A stretch of 64,000 bases of DNA, taken from contig CADCSX010000011.1 in assembly GCA_902805475.1 (NCBI GenBank), forward strand, positions 994,001 through 1,058,000, given 5' to 3'. Every line of letters begins with the position of its first letter. Positions within the stretch are counted from its first letter, which is position 1. Positions 38,401-50,684 of this stretch are shown here, piece after piece. The notes beneath the pieces are model-generated. The model searched no databases. It was given only the letters and a program-made list of their open reading frames with translations, and was not told where the DNA came from. The DNA is from Entonaema liquescens (taxonomy: Eukaryota; Ascomycota; Sordariomycetes; Xylariales; Xylariaceae). Made by a program: the position numbers and the translations under genes.

Positions 38401-40079
38401 TTTGGCGAATGGTGGTGATTAAACACGGTCGGATTGGGTCTTGTCAATAAGGAAGCAAAAGTTGGTCGAAAGCTGGCGCCGGAATAAATACGATACGGAT
38501 AGTTTTCTTGTCGCGGATGATGAGAGTTGGTATTGGATTGATGGTATGCGTGATGCGTGTGGCAAAGGGAGTTGGGAATGGGGAGAAGCAAAAAGAGGTT
38601 GGAGGGAGGCCGGAAGTTAGAAGTTTGGGAAGGTTGCGAAGGCTAAAGTTGTATCCGAGACGCTTGGTTGTCTGGGAGAGCGCTGGAAGGTTGTAGTACA
38701 TTGGTACCTCATACACTAAGCCCGTAACTACCTAAGGGGGCAAACGCTAGCATCACCCCATCAAATCACCCCGGGAAAAAAAACGACGAACCAGAGTCAT
38801 GTGATAGCTTAGTCATTATCTTAAATCGGTGCCTAGATACATCTAAGTACAAGCCTTAGCAAATTCCGTGACTTGGAACATGCTACATGCTCTCTGATGA
38901 CCTCATATTCCTTAAATAAATTCTATTTACGTGCTTCTTGCTATGTATGTACTATTTACAACATACACGGATCTATATGTGCGTGCATCTTATTCATTCC
39001 GATAGTGGGGCAAGGTTTTCGCATTCTCTCATTGCCGACTCTCGCTCGAGAAGAACGAAAAATATCCTAACCTAGTTGTTCGTCATAGCAAACGAGTCCA
39101 GATGGATCCTTAAAACCGCCCACAAAGCTTATTCGTGATTATTCGTGGCTGAGTATCTGAGAACGCGTATGACCAAGAACGCTGCACAGGCTGCCATTAT
39201 TGCCATCCATACTAATGAGGCAGGTAAGTGCCCGACTTTATTTATTACACAACGCCGAGTCAGCTATGGCTGATGCGGTACCAATTAAACATTACCAGTG
39301 GCTGGTGGTCCCTTTGAGGAGACTAACATATACAAAGGGTTCTTACAAAGACTTACGACAAATCATACATTCAACAGAATACCAAGCTATTAAGTTAGCT
39401 AAAGTAAAATCAGTATTATTACAAGCGTAATGACCGTCCCCTTTTCCCTTTTTTATTGTTCTTTTGATAAAAAATAAAAAATAAAAAATAAAAAATAAAA
39501 AATAAAAAATAAAAAATAAAAAATAAAAATAAAAATAAAAATAAAAATTCTCTCGATGCACGCATGCTGATCTAGGACCTATGCTACTCTGACGGGATTT
39601 CAAGTCTTGGGATAGTCTGGCTCACTAGTTGAAGTGATATTAGCAAAGTATAATGGTAAACTTAGGTGGCTGGGTATGAACATAAGTTTTATAAGTCAAG
39701 ATACTACCTACCTATTGTCTGTCTCAACTTATAAACCTAGGAAGTATATGGATACCTACCTAGGTAAAGGGGCAGGTAGCCAAAAAATACGGTGCTACGT
39801 GAATCGGACGAGATTCGAACGTACACCCGTGAAAACCCCTCCGGGGTCTGCCTGGCCGGGACGACGCGCCTAGGAAGTTTTTGCTTCAGTACTACGGAGC
39901 CAAAGGCTACTACATGGCTTGGTTACATTACATGCTGTTTTTCTGACCCAAGTACTTCATGTGGCATCACCTAGATAACTTGGTGAGGTGGGATGCTAAA
40001 CGTTTAAATGCAGTGACAGTTGGCATAAGAAGTACCTATGTACCTTAGCGTTACATAAAGGGTATAAAGAACCGTATTT
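38401..40079. other. Intergenic, with microsatellite and GC-rich hairpin patch
   Basis: Upstream of the R-SNARE gene. It includes the A/T heptamer repeat at 39468-39549 and an unexplained GC-rich patch at 39795-39870, shortly before composition collapses to AT. No protein gene recognised. Confidence 0.45.
39468..39549. repeat. (TAAAAAA)n microsatellite changing to (TAAAAA)n
   Basis: About nine heptamer units are followed by several hexamer units, a change of unit by loss of one A. Confidence 0.9.
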
Positions 40080-40795
40080 ATACGGTATATATACTATTCT
40101 TAAGTATTAATGGCTTAAAAATATTAAAGGAAAAACTTTAATTTATTAAATTTAAACGTTAAAATATTAAAAATTAATTAATTTCGATTAAATAATATAT
40201 ATAAAAAATAATTTAAATAATAAAAACGATTTAAAATTATAAATTATTTAAAAATTTTTAAATAATATACGAATTATTTATTAATTAAAACCGTTTTTAA
40301 TAAATAAATATAAAAAAATAAAATATATTTTTTTATATATTTTTATATAAAAAATTATATATTAAATTTTTATAATTATTTTTTTTTATTAATAAATTAT
40401 AAATTTTTTTTTTTATTATTATAATTATAATTATAATTATAATTTATTTTAATTAAAAAATTATATATATTTTAAATAAATTATATTATAAATATATATA
40501 TAAAATTTATAATTATAAAATATAAATTTTTATATAAAATAAAAATATAATATAATATTATTTTTATAATTATAATTTAAAATAAAAAAATTATTTAAAA
40601 CGAAAAAATCGTTTAAAAATAAAAAATTATTTAAAATAAAAATTATTTAAATTTTATAAATAATATTTACGTTTTTTATTAATTAAAATTATAATAATAT
40701 TATTTATTTTAATTTAATATTTAAAAAATTTAAAATGTTTTAATTATAAATAATAATATTATTATTTAAATTTTTAAATTACGTAATATTTTAAA
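40080..40795. repeat. AT-saturated RIP-like block, left flank of LTR element
   Basis: Composition is almost pure A/T. The few remaining C and G lie mostly in CpG (ACGTT, TCGAT, ACGAA). This is what remains when C-to-T change at CpA and other non-CpG sites has gone nearly to completion on both strands. The identity of the original sequence is lost; it is probably an older repeat into which the LTR element inserted. Confidence 0.75.
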
Positions 40796-41179
40796 CGTTA
40801 AAATTAAAAACTATTATAAGGTTAAAGTTTTAGTTTAAAGGTAATAATAGTAATATAATAATTTAAATGATTATTAAATTAAAGGTTTTTTAAAATAATT
40901 TAAATTAATTATTAACGATTTTATTTTAAAGTTTATAAAACTATTTATATATTAAAATTGTTAATATATGCTTTATAACCCTTTAAAAAACGAAAAAGTT
41001 TTATTTTATAACTTTATAAAAAATAAAAAAACTTTATTTTATAACTTTTTATAAAGTGAAAAAGCGTAAAAAAGTATTATATACCGAAACATATAATTTA
41101 TTAAATTATATTTTTTATTTAATTTATATATTTTACATTTAATCTTTTAATTAAATTAATTATTTTATAATTTATAATA
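40796..41179 (-). repeat. 3' LTR (left, fully RIP-damaged)
   Basis: Aligns along its length with 47944-48334. Shared blocks include AAATGATTATTAAATTA and AAATTATATTTTTTATTTAA. Differences are nearly all transitions. Confidence 0.8.
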
Positions 41180-41181
41180 TT

Positions 41182-41197
41182 ATTTTCTTTTTTTTAA
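41182..41197 (-). other. Polypurine tract of the LTR element
   Basis: On the minus strand this reads AAAAAAAAGAAAA just 5' of the left LTR, the expected place for plus-strand priming in a minus-oriented element. Confidence 0.6.
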
Positions 41198-44100
41198 ATT
41201 TATTATCCTTAATAATTATATCCGTTAAATAAGATATTTTTTTTTTTTTTTTTTTTTTTTATTAAAATACTTTTTTAACTATATTAAATTATATATAAAA
41301 ATCCTTATGTTTTTTTGCTTTATTCGCTTGTAACTATGCTCGTAAACGTACCGTTTTTATTTATTATATTAATAAGATTAATATAAATTATAATATTATA
41401 TTATATTTTTATTACGAAGAAAAAAATTTTTATTATATAAAAATTTTTAACATTTTTTTTATTTATTTTAATTGCTTTCGATTTAATTTGAAAAAGTGTA
41501 ATTGTTTAAGAAAAAACTTTAATTTTTTTAATTGTTTAAATATTAAAAAATAACGTTTTTATAATTAAAAAAAGTAAATTAAAAATAATTTATTTAAATT
41601 ATAAAAAAATTTTACGTTTTTATAAATCTTAATAAATAAATCTTTTTTATATATTTTTTGTTTTCGTTATTAATAAAAACTTTTATAATCGAAAAGTTTA
41701 AAAATATTATAATAAGGTTTTTAAAATTTAAATAAATTAAAAAAGTAAAAAAGGCAAAAAAAGAAAAAATAATAACGTTTTTTTATTAAATAAATTCGTA
41801 TTATTAAAGAATAATTTCGGGTTATTTCCGGTTTAAAATTTAATTAAAATATTTTAAATGATCCGGATTTTCTTAATAAAAACGTTTTAACTTTTTAAAA
41901 AAGTTCGTTAAATAACTTTTAAACTCTTACGTATTTTTTTTTAATAAGTAATTTTTCCATTTTATAAGGTATTATATTTCGTTTTTAACTTTTCTAAAAT
42001 TTAATATTTTTTTTACCTTATATTTTTTAAGCATTTCTTTAATTTTGATGGTGTTATTAATTAATATATTTTTTAATACTAATTTTAATAAAGAAATATA
42101 AAAAATTAAATATATTCGCATTATTTTAAATAATATTAATTAATAAATAATAAATAAAATAATTTTCTTAACTTTAAATAATCTTAATTTCTTAAAGTTT
42201 AACTTATTATTAAATCTTTTTATTTTAATTTATAATATTTTTTATATAAATTTTAACTATTTATAAAATAAATATACTTTATTTCTTTTTATAAAAATTA
42301 ATCTTTTAATTTTTTATTTATTATTATATTTCTTTATTTATAATTAAAAAAAAATTAAGTTTTTCTATAATATTTATTATAATAATTATATATATTAACT
42401 TTATGTTTCCGTTTTTAAAGCTGTTTTAATAAATATTAAAGTTTTTTTAAAATTTAACTTTTATTATTTTATTACTATTTTTTTACTATATATTATTTTA
42501 TAAAATAATATTATTATATTCTTATTATTTAAGATATTATATATAATTTAAATAATTAATAATAACTTTACTTAATTATTTTATTTGTAATTTATATAAT
42601 ATTGAAAATATTATTTCAATATTTAATTTAATTGTTTTATTTATCTATTTATTTTAAAATATATTATTATAAATATTTTTTATTTAATTCTAAATTATTT
42701 AATAAAATTTTTCTAAAATTTTAATATAAATAAATAATCTTAATTTAAAATTATTTTTTTAAGTAATCCGTATTTATTAATATATTTTCGTATAAATATA
42801 TAAACAAATTATTTTATTATATAATCTTTTTTTATAAAAATAAAATAAATATATTTTATAAATTTATCAATTATTACTTAAATATTATTATATATTAAAT
42901 TATTTATTAAATCTTTAAATAAAAGTAAATCAATAATAAAATCTTATGTTATAATATTCCATACTTTATTTAATATCTCAATTAATTATAAAAAATTATA
43001 AAATTTATATTTTATAGTTTTAAATTAATTACATATGTTGTAATTTTTTAATACTTTTTTTACTATTTATTTAAGTTTTAAAAAATTAAAATCTTATCGT
43101 ACTTGTTAAAAAGTTTTATATTTTCTTTAATATTTTAACAAAATATTTTTATAAACAGTTTTAATAAATTTTTTTTATAAAATTTAAGGAATATATTATC
43201 TTTTTAAATATATTTTAATCCTATTTTTTTTTAAAAATTATTATTTTTTTATTTTAATAATTCTTTCCTTAAATTTTTAAACCTAATCTTTATTAATCGT
43301 AATTCGGGTTATTTGAAAAGTTTTATTTTTTTTTTCTTTTATTATTTAAGTGCTTATTTATAAAATATTAAAATTATAATTGCTTTATCGATTTAAAATA
43401 TTAATTTGTATATTTTCTTTTTTTTTAATGTAAAAAATACGGAAATTATATATATTTAATTTTATTTTCTATTTTTATTACCGGTTAAATAATTCTTAAA
43501 TGGTTATAAACGTTTTTAGATTTTTATAATTTAAAAATATGTTAATTTTTTCGTTTAATTTTATTACGTAAGGTTTTTAATATTTAAATATTTTAATTAT
43601 TATTAATAATTTTTTATTGTATATAAGATACCTTAATTTAGATTTTTAAAAAAATTAAAAATAATATATTATTAAATACTATTTGTTATTATTTTTTAAT
43701 TGTTCTAAAATCTTAATTAAAGTATCATTTCTTTTAAATTATTTTAAGGTTATTTCTATAATATAATTAAATATATTAACGTATATTTTTTTTCTTTTTT
43801 TTAAATTTGGTAATTAATAAATTGGAGTTTTAATTAACGTTTTTTTTAATTTTTTAAAAGATTTATTTACTTTGTTTATTTATTTAAAAAGTTAATTTTT
43901 TTTTTTAATAATATTTATTATAAGGCGTGTAATTTTCTTAAAATCCTTAATAAAACTTTAAATAAAATTTATAAAATTGTAAAATAATTAAATTTTTTTA
44001 ATTAAAATAAAGGTTTTTTATTATTATATTTAAATTAATTTTCTTTTTTAAATATAAATCTTTTCTAAAATTATGGTAAATCTTAAATATTCGATTTTTT

Positions 44101-47100
44101 AAGTTTTTTATTAATATTTTTTTAATTTTATTATAATTTTATATTTTTATAATATTTTTAATATTTTATATTTATATTTAATATGTTTTTTATAAATTTA
44201 GAAGTAAATTAAAATATTGTTAATGTAGATAAATATAAAATTATTAATATATTTTTGTAAAATTATTATTATTATATATTAAAAAAATATAAAGGCGTTA
44301 ATTAATTTTTAAGGTATTATTAAGTATTTATAATAATTATAAGGAATTTTAAATGCGGTTTTTTATTTTTTTTTTTTAATTATATAAATATTATAATATC
44401 TATTTATTATATTAAATATTATAAATTATTAGGTGTTGTTAATATATTTTTTTATAATTTTAAGTAAGGTAAAAAAATACTTATTTTTAATAGTAATATT
44501 GTTAAAAAAATAGTAATTATTAATTATTTTAAACGTTAATTTTTTGTTTTTGTTTTTTTTTTAAATACTATCGGTTTTTAACTTTAATATTATTATTATT
44601 AAATATTTAATTAATGATTTTAATTTTTTAATAAATTTTTAAGTTAAATTTTTATTTAATTATTTTTATAAAGTTTAATATTATTTTTTTTTTAATTAAT
44701 AAGTTAATTTTAAATATAGTAAATATTTTTTCTTTAGTGAAATTTTATAATTATAAATTATATATTTAAGAAATTTATTATTTATAAGTTTTTTTTTTTA
44801 AAAAATTATAGAAAATTTTTTTTTAAATTTTTCTAAAATTTCTTTTAATTTATTTTCTTTAATTTTTTTTTTAACTAAGTATATTTGGATTAAAATTTTT
44901 TTAAAATTGTATATATTAATTTTTTTTTAATTTATAAAGATTTTTCTTATTTTAGGTTTATTTTAAATAATCTTTTATATTTTTTAATTAATTATTAAGT
45001 TATTAATAATAAGTTAAGGTAAATTTAAAATAATTTTTTTATTTACGTTTATAATATTAAAAAAAATTAAATTTAATTAATTATTAACGTAAATTTTAAA
45101 TTTTGCAATTTTTTATTATATTTATTTGTTATTATAATTTAATATTTGTTTATTTATTATTTTTATAAAATATAGTTTATTTTTTATTTTATATAATATA
45201 TTATATTAATTTATTTATCGTAATAATATATAATTATTTTAAGTTTTTAAATTTATTAAGGTTTTAATTTTTTAATTTTTTTATTTAAATTATATATAAA
45301 AATTTTATTTATTTATTTTTATAATTTAAATAAAATTAGGATTTTTTTATTAATAGAAATAATTAATTATAATAGTTAGGATTTTATTTAATTATTTTTA
45401 CTATTTAATTAATGTTTTTAATTTTTTTTAAATTATTATAAAATTTTTTTAAATTTTTTTTATTAATTAAGTTAAGTTTTTAATTTTTTATATATAATAT
45501 ATTTTATATTGGTTTTTTAAATAATTACATTAATTTCTTAGGTTTTAAATATATTTACGGAATTTTTTTAAATGTTTAAATAATATAGTATAAAAGAAAA
45601 ATAATTTGATTTTAATTTTTTTAATTTTTTTTTGTAAATATATTATTAATATTTTAATAAAAAAAAATTGATATTTTAATTTTTTAATTATGTAAATTAA
45701 ATATGAATATTAATAGTAAAATATTTAAAATATTAAATAGTAATTTTTATAATATTAATATTAAATATCTTTATTTAATAAAAGTATATTAATAAATACT
45801 TATATGGGAGGTTTAATAGTTTTTTTTAATATTATTATTATTTTTTCTTTATTTAATTTTTTTTTAATTTAAATTTTATAATTTATTTTTTTTATATTTA
45901 TTTTTTATTAGGATAATTTTTTTAATATAATTTTTTAGGTTAACGTTTTTTAATAAGTTATTATTTAGGTTATGAGTAGTTTAATTAACGTATTATTTTT
46001 GTTTTAATATTTAATTTATAATTTAAGGTATTTTTTTTTTTCGGGATTAAGATATTAAAGGTTTTATAATTTTTTAATTTTTATTTAATATTATTATTGT
46101 TTTATTTTATTTATCAAAATTTTAATTTATTTGTTTATAAATATAATAAAAGATAAACGATAATTTTTTTTGTAAAAGTATTTTTTTTAAATTATTTTAT
46201 AAACCTTTTATATTTTTTTATAAGTTACGTTTATTATTTTTTGCTTTTTAATTTGGAAAGTTTTATATAGTTTTTTATTATAATTTTTTTGTTTTGTTAA
46301 TTAAGTTTTTAAAGTTTTATTATTAATTATAAGATTAAATTAATTAAATAATTTTATTAATTTGGTAATTTTTTTTAATAAGATTTTATATTTCTTTTTT
46401 TTTAAGTTTGTTATATGGAACCTTTGAGTTAAAATTAAAAGGGTGAATATTTTTATGGTTAAGTAATAATTTTTTAAATTTAAATTATATAAAAAATAAT
46501 ATAAATTATATAAGTTATTATTATAATATTAATAGTTATTTTTAATAATTTTTTAGTTTATTTAAATATTTATATAATATTAATAAATGTAAAAATTTTA
46601 AAGTTAATATCGATTTTGATAATAATAATATTTTTATTTATTATTTTATTTTTATTTTATTAATTTTTAAAGGTATTAAAATATATTATTTTTTTTTAAT
46701 TTATAAATTGGGTAAGAGTTGTTATAATATGCGTTTTAATATAAGTTTTTATATAGGATTTTATTATGTTTTTATTGTATTATTCCAATTTTAATTTTTT
46801 TTTATTTTATATTTTTTTAAGTTAATTTAAGAACTTTTCTTATTTTCGGGTTTCGATATTAACTTTTATAATATTTTTTTTTTTCGTAGTTAAAATATTT
46901 TATTTAAAAAATATTTTTTTTTTTATTTTTAATTTAGTTAATATTTATGGGTTTTAAGTAAGTTTTATATAAGGTATTAAGAAATTGGTTATTTTTTCCT
47001 TTTTTTTTTCTTTAAATAAATATTTTATTATTTCTTATTTTTTTTTCTTTTTAATTATTTATATTAATATTATTAATTATTAATTTTAATAATTAATTTG

Positions 47101-47943
47101 TAATATTTATTAAAAAAAATAGATTTATTTTTTAAGTAAATTTTGTTTTAAACCTTTTTTTTAAATCTTTAATAATAAATTTTAAATGTTTTTTTTTAAT
47201 TTATTATAATTTAAGAAAAAAGTTATTTAAATTTTATTATATATTATAAAATAAATTTTATTTATTGTAGGTTAAAGAAGCGTTATTTGATTATTTATTT
47301 TTAATTTAAGTTTTTAAATATTTTTTTAAATTAATTTTTAAATTTATTAAATAAGGTAAATATTTTCTTAATTTCTAGGTTTCATTTTTTTTCCTCTTTT
47401 TTAAATTATTTTTAAAATAAAAATTTAAATTATTTTAATATATTTTTAATAAATTATCTTTTAATAATAATAATTTAATTTTCCAAAATTATTAAAAAGT
47501 TATAATAAAATTTAAAATATATTATATTTTATATTAAAAACCTTTCGAGATTGATTATTTTATTATAAATTTTTAAAAATGTTAATTTATATTTTTTTAT
47601 TATTAAAATAAGTATAAATAAATTTTTTAATTTTTTAAATCGAATTTATAATTTTTAAATAATATTTTATAAATTATTAATTATTATTATTATATTAAAA
47701 ATTAAGTAAAAATTTAAATTAAAATTAAAAACTATATTATTATTATTAATAATAAATATAATTAATTTGTTAACTAAAAAATTTATTTTTTTTTTAAAGG
47801 ATTTTGTTATTTTTTTTTTTAAGGATTTTAATAAGTTTAATTATTTATTTTCTTTTAAATTATTTTTATTTTCGAAAAAAAGAAGATTTTTAAAGTAATT
47901 ATTTATATTAAAGTATTTTTTATATTTAGATTAAGTTTTTAAA

Positions 47944-48334
47944 TGTTGATTAAAAAATAATTAAAATATTACGGAATTAAGGTTTTAATTTAAAAATAAT
48001 AATAATAATATAATGATTTAAATGATTATTAAATTAGGGGTTTTTTAAGATAATTTAAATTAATTATTAATGATTTTATTTTAAAATTTATAAAGTTATT
48101 TATATATTAAAATTGTTAATATATGTTTTATAATTTTTTAAAAAGTAAAAAAGCTTTGTTTTATAACTTTATAAAAGATAAAAAAGTTTTGTTTTATAGC
48201 TTTTTATAAAGTGGGAAGGTATAAAAAAGTATTATGTGCCAAGGCACGTGACTTGTTAAATTATATTTTTTATTTAACTCGTGCGTCTTATACTTGGCCT
48301 TTTAACTAAGCCAGTTACCCCACAATTCGTAATA
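47944..48334 (-). repeat. 5' LTR (right, outer 100 bases spared)
   Basis: The inner part is damaged, but from about 48232 to 48334 it keeps normal composition, including CpA sites (GCCAAGGCACGTGAC, CCCCACAATTCG). The matching part of the left LTR is AT only. Confidence 0.8.
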
Positions 48335-48734
48335 AAAACCGCTTTTCGAATTAAGTTAAATAAATACGGCTCTATGTATTAAACGGTATATATGCAGCTA
48401 CTACTACCCCCTTTATGACGCTAAAGTAAGTATCTTATATTACAGAGTTTTACCTGAGATTATGACCTTTGGCAAGCTACCTACTTTCTAAGGCTCTCGT
48501 ATTATATATCACTTAATATATATGCTTTCCGCCATGCAAGAATCTTCCGACAGAAAATATCCTGGGTGTACTTAAATATATCTATATCTTGTTCTGTATT
48601 ATCTCAGACTCTTAGGTTAATTATTCCTAATCGTGGATTTGCCTCTACATAATCTTAGGACATATGTAGGTAGGTAGTGTCATATTACCTGCATTGGTAT
48701 TGCCATAAAAAAATACCAGAGCACCTATCCTACA
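48335..48734. other. Intergenic, right flank of LTR element
   Basis: About 400 bases of normal composition between the LTR and the GH62 stop codon. The sequence changes abruptly here from RIP block to ordinary DNA. No gene seen. Confidence 0.5.
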
Positions 48735-49703
48735 CTAACGCTGCAGAGTCAACACACCAGGCCGGTAAGGTAGTTGACCGTATTCACCACCAGAGCTCTT
48801 ATCTCGACCTTGATAAAGCAACTCCAAGTTACATGGGTCAACAGTCATGGTCTGGTCGGGGTTGCTCCGAACCAGATCACCGTGGCTAATGTCGTTCGTC
48901 CAAGTAGCGCCACTGTTAGCTTTTCCAGCGAAAGGGTTGCTCTCAGTTGCAGCCTGCGGTTTCCAGGATCCACCCAAACTGTCGGCCGTAAACGACCGGA
49001 AGTATCGCCCGTTTGATCCAATAGCTTCGACAATCATAAGATACTTCTTCTGGTCCTGGATAGTGTAGACTTGGACAGCCTCGAAGAGGTTGTTGGTTAT
49101 ATCGCTTAGGACCACCGTTGATGACGTACCGAAACTACCAGGAAACTTGTCAATAGGCATGCTGGCTCGATAGACCTTGCCATTGTCTCCTGTAAAGAAT
49201 AGGTACATGTCTGTGTCGTCGCCGATGACTGTCTGGTCAATGCACCCAGTACTAGAACCGGAGATAGTTCCAGAGAAAAGCGTCTGTGTTGACGACCACC
49301 CGTTTGCGTTGGTGGGGTCGGTTGAAGTTTTGTAGGAGAACGCGGTTGGTCCCCATTGATAGGCAAGCACCCAGATATCCTTAGGCTTGAAGTAGAATAA
49401 TGTCGGTGCAACTGTGCCGGAACTCATCGCGTTTTGACTCGCTGTGGCCATGTCAGACCAGTTTGAAAAGAGACTGAAGGTCATAGAGCCCCATCCTGAT
49501 CCTGTATTGTGCGTTGTCCCGTACACAAGATGCTGGTCCTTGTAGATGACACTTGTGAAGTCTTTAAGTGAGACCCACCCGGACTTAGGGGTCGCCAGCG
49601 CCCCTGTAGACGTCCAGCGGTAAGTTGATGGGAGATCGCAAGTTTGTGCTATGACAGCTGCTGCCGAGGCGAGCCATACGATGCTGGCTGATACCAAACC
49701 CAT
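48735..49703 (-). CDS. Secreted GH62 alpha-L-arabinofuranosidase
   Basis: Removes arabinose side chains from arabinoxylan outside the cell. One exon, 322 residues. A signal peptide (VSASIVWLASAAAVIA, cleavage about residue 19-20) leads directly to the five-bladed propeller domain, TCDLPSTYRWTSTGALATPK. The likely general base is Asp48 (SLKDFTSV), the pKa modulator Asp156 (GCIDQTVIGDD) and the general acid Glu208 (NNLFEAVQVY). Further family blocks are SGWGSMTFSLFSNWSDM and FYFKPKDIWVLAYQWG. There is no carbohydrate-binding module, and the length matches single-domain GH62 enzymes. It stands alone between RIP-damaged AT blocks, with no other wall-degrading gene beside it. The family call is very secure; substrate detail is inferred from the family. 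Confidence 0.96.
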   Translation of the reverse strand: MGLVSASIVWLASAAAVIAQTCDLPSTYRWTSTGALATPKSGWVSLKDFTSVIYKDQHLVYGTTHNTGSGWGSMTFSLFSNWSDMATASQNAMSSGTVAPTLFYFKPKDIWVLAYQWGPTAFSYKTSTDPTNANGWSSTQTLFSGTISGSSTGCIDQTVIGDDTDMYLFFTGDNGKVYRASMPIDKFPGSFGTSSTVVLSDITNNLFEAVQVYTIQDQKKYLMIVEAIGSNGRYFRSFTADSLGGSWKPQAATESNPFAGKANSGATWTNDISHGDLVRSNPDQTMTVDPCNLELLYQGRDKSSGGEYGQLPYRPGVLTLQR

Positions 49704-50684
49704 GTTGGTATTTTTGAGTTTCGTTTTGATGATATCTTGTAATTGAAAGTGAAAAAGGAGAGACCAACCTTTAGTCGAGGTGGATAACCGCGAAATATGT
49801 ATATTCCTTCATTTCACTATTCTTTCAGTGACCTGTTATCTAGATTCGAGTAAAGACCGAATAGCCCACCGGGAGACTCAGAGCACCGCATCTTGGCCAA
49901 ACTCCCTATTCATGGGTTAAATACAAGATACAGGTTAATAAACGGGAGCTTGCTATAATCGCCGTGATAGCTGCGCTTATAGCCTCAATTAACAGTTTTG
50001 CGAGGGCCGGATATGATTCGCTATAAAGGCTGTTCTAGAACTACCAAATGCCCGTTTACGTGTTATCAGCCTTGAAATTTCCCGTTGAAATTTCCCGACG
50101 TCAGTAGCACATGGTGCATAGAGTACACTTAAGCGACTCGATGTAACGCTCTCCTATAGCCGAGCAAATCACGTACTTGGAAAAAGCAAGATAAATATAA
50201 AATGATGTTATATGTAAATTGGTTTACCGGTTTTTCCATGTAAATTATCCCACCGGATACATTTAATTACAATTATAACCGTAATTACGATATTTTAATA
50301 TTTTAATTTAATTATTATATAATTAATCGTTTTTTTATTTATATTAAAAAATAATTTTAAATAATTAATATATTTAAATTTTATTTTTTAAAATATATTA
50401 ATTAAAATTAATTTATTAATTATTTATAATTAAATATATAATAAAATAATTTATAAATAATATTATTTTAAATATAATATAAAAATAAAACCATTTTAAA
50501 AAATATAAATTTTAATTTATGGTATTATGTTTATAAAAAACAAAAATTGCATAAAAAATCATAAACGGTAATTATTTTATAAGTTTCAAGCGTTGCTTTG
50601 TCCTATCCGAGAACTTAATCTTGGAATTGTAGTCTATTCGTGTACAAATTTCGTAAAAGAACATCCACTTCCCGGAAGAAATAT
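49704..50684. other. Intergenic, with AT-rich block 50220-50580
   Basis: After the GH62 promoter region, composition drops to nearly pure A/T from about 50270 to 50580, with residual C and G often in CpG. It looks like a short RIP-damaged repeat relic. Flanks containing GGTTTACCGGTTTTT and ACGGTAATTATTTTAT are only loosely inverted, so no transposon type is assigned. Confidence 0.5.

Larger units (their letters stand above)
40796..48334 (-). mobile_element. RIP-degraded LTR retrotransposon, about 7.5 kb
   Basis: Two direct repeats of about 385-390 bases bound this block (40796-41179 and 47944-48334). On the minus strand the better preserved right LTR starts TATTACGAATTGTGGGG (TGTTACG if the second base is a TG-to-TA change) and ends AATCAACA, giving TG..CA ends. 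A polypurine tract (A8 G A4 on the minus strand) lies immediately before the left LTR. The element is therefore in minus orientation, with the right LTR as its 5' end. The internal 6.8 kb is too damaged for gag or pol to be read, but its T-rich plus strand fits an A-rich minus coding strand. A Ty3/gypsy assignment is plausible from LTR style but unproven. No clean target-site duplication was found. Confidence 0.8.

Noticed and set aside
39468..39549. CRISPR-like repeat array
   Set aside because: It is a simple A/T microsatellite without spacers; no CRISPR is expected in a fungus.
39795..39870. tRNA gene on the minus strand
   Set aside because: The loop word TTCGAAT is present but the flanking bases do not form a T stem and no anticodon arm can be drawn; kept only as an unexplained patch.
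40791..48339. Target-site duplication of the LTR element
   Set aside because: The five-base flanks (TTAAA and AAAAC) do not match, and mutation makes the test unreliable.
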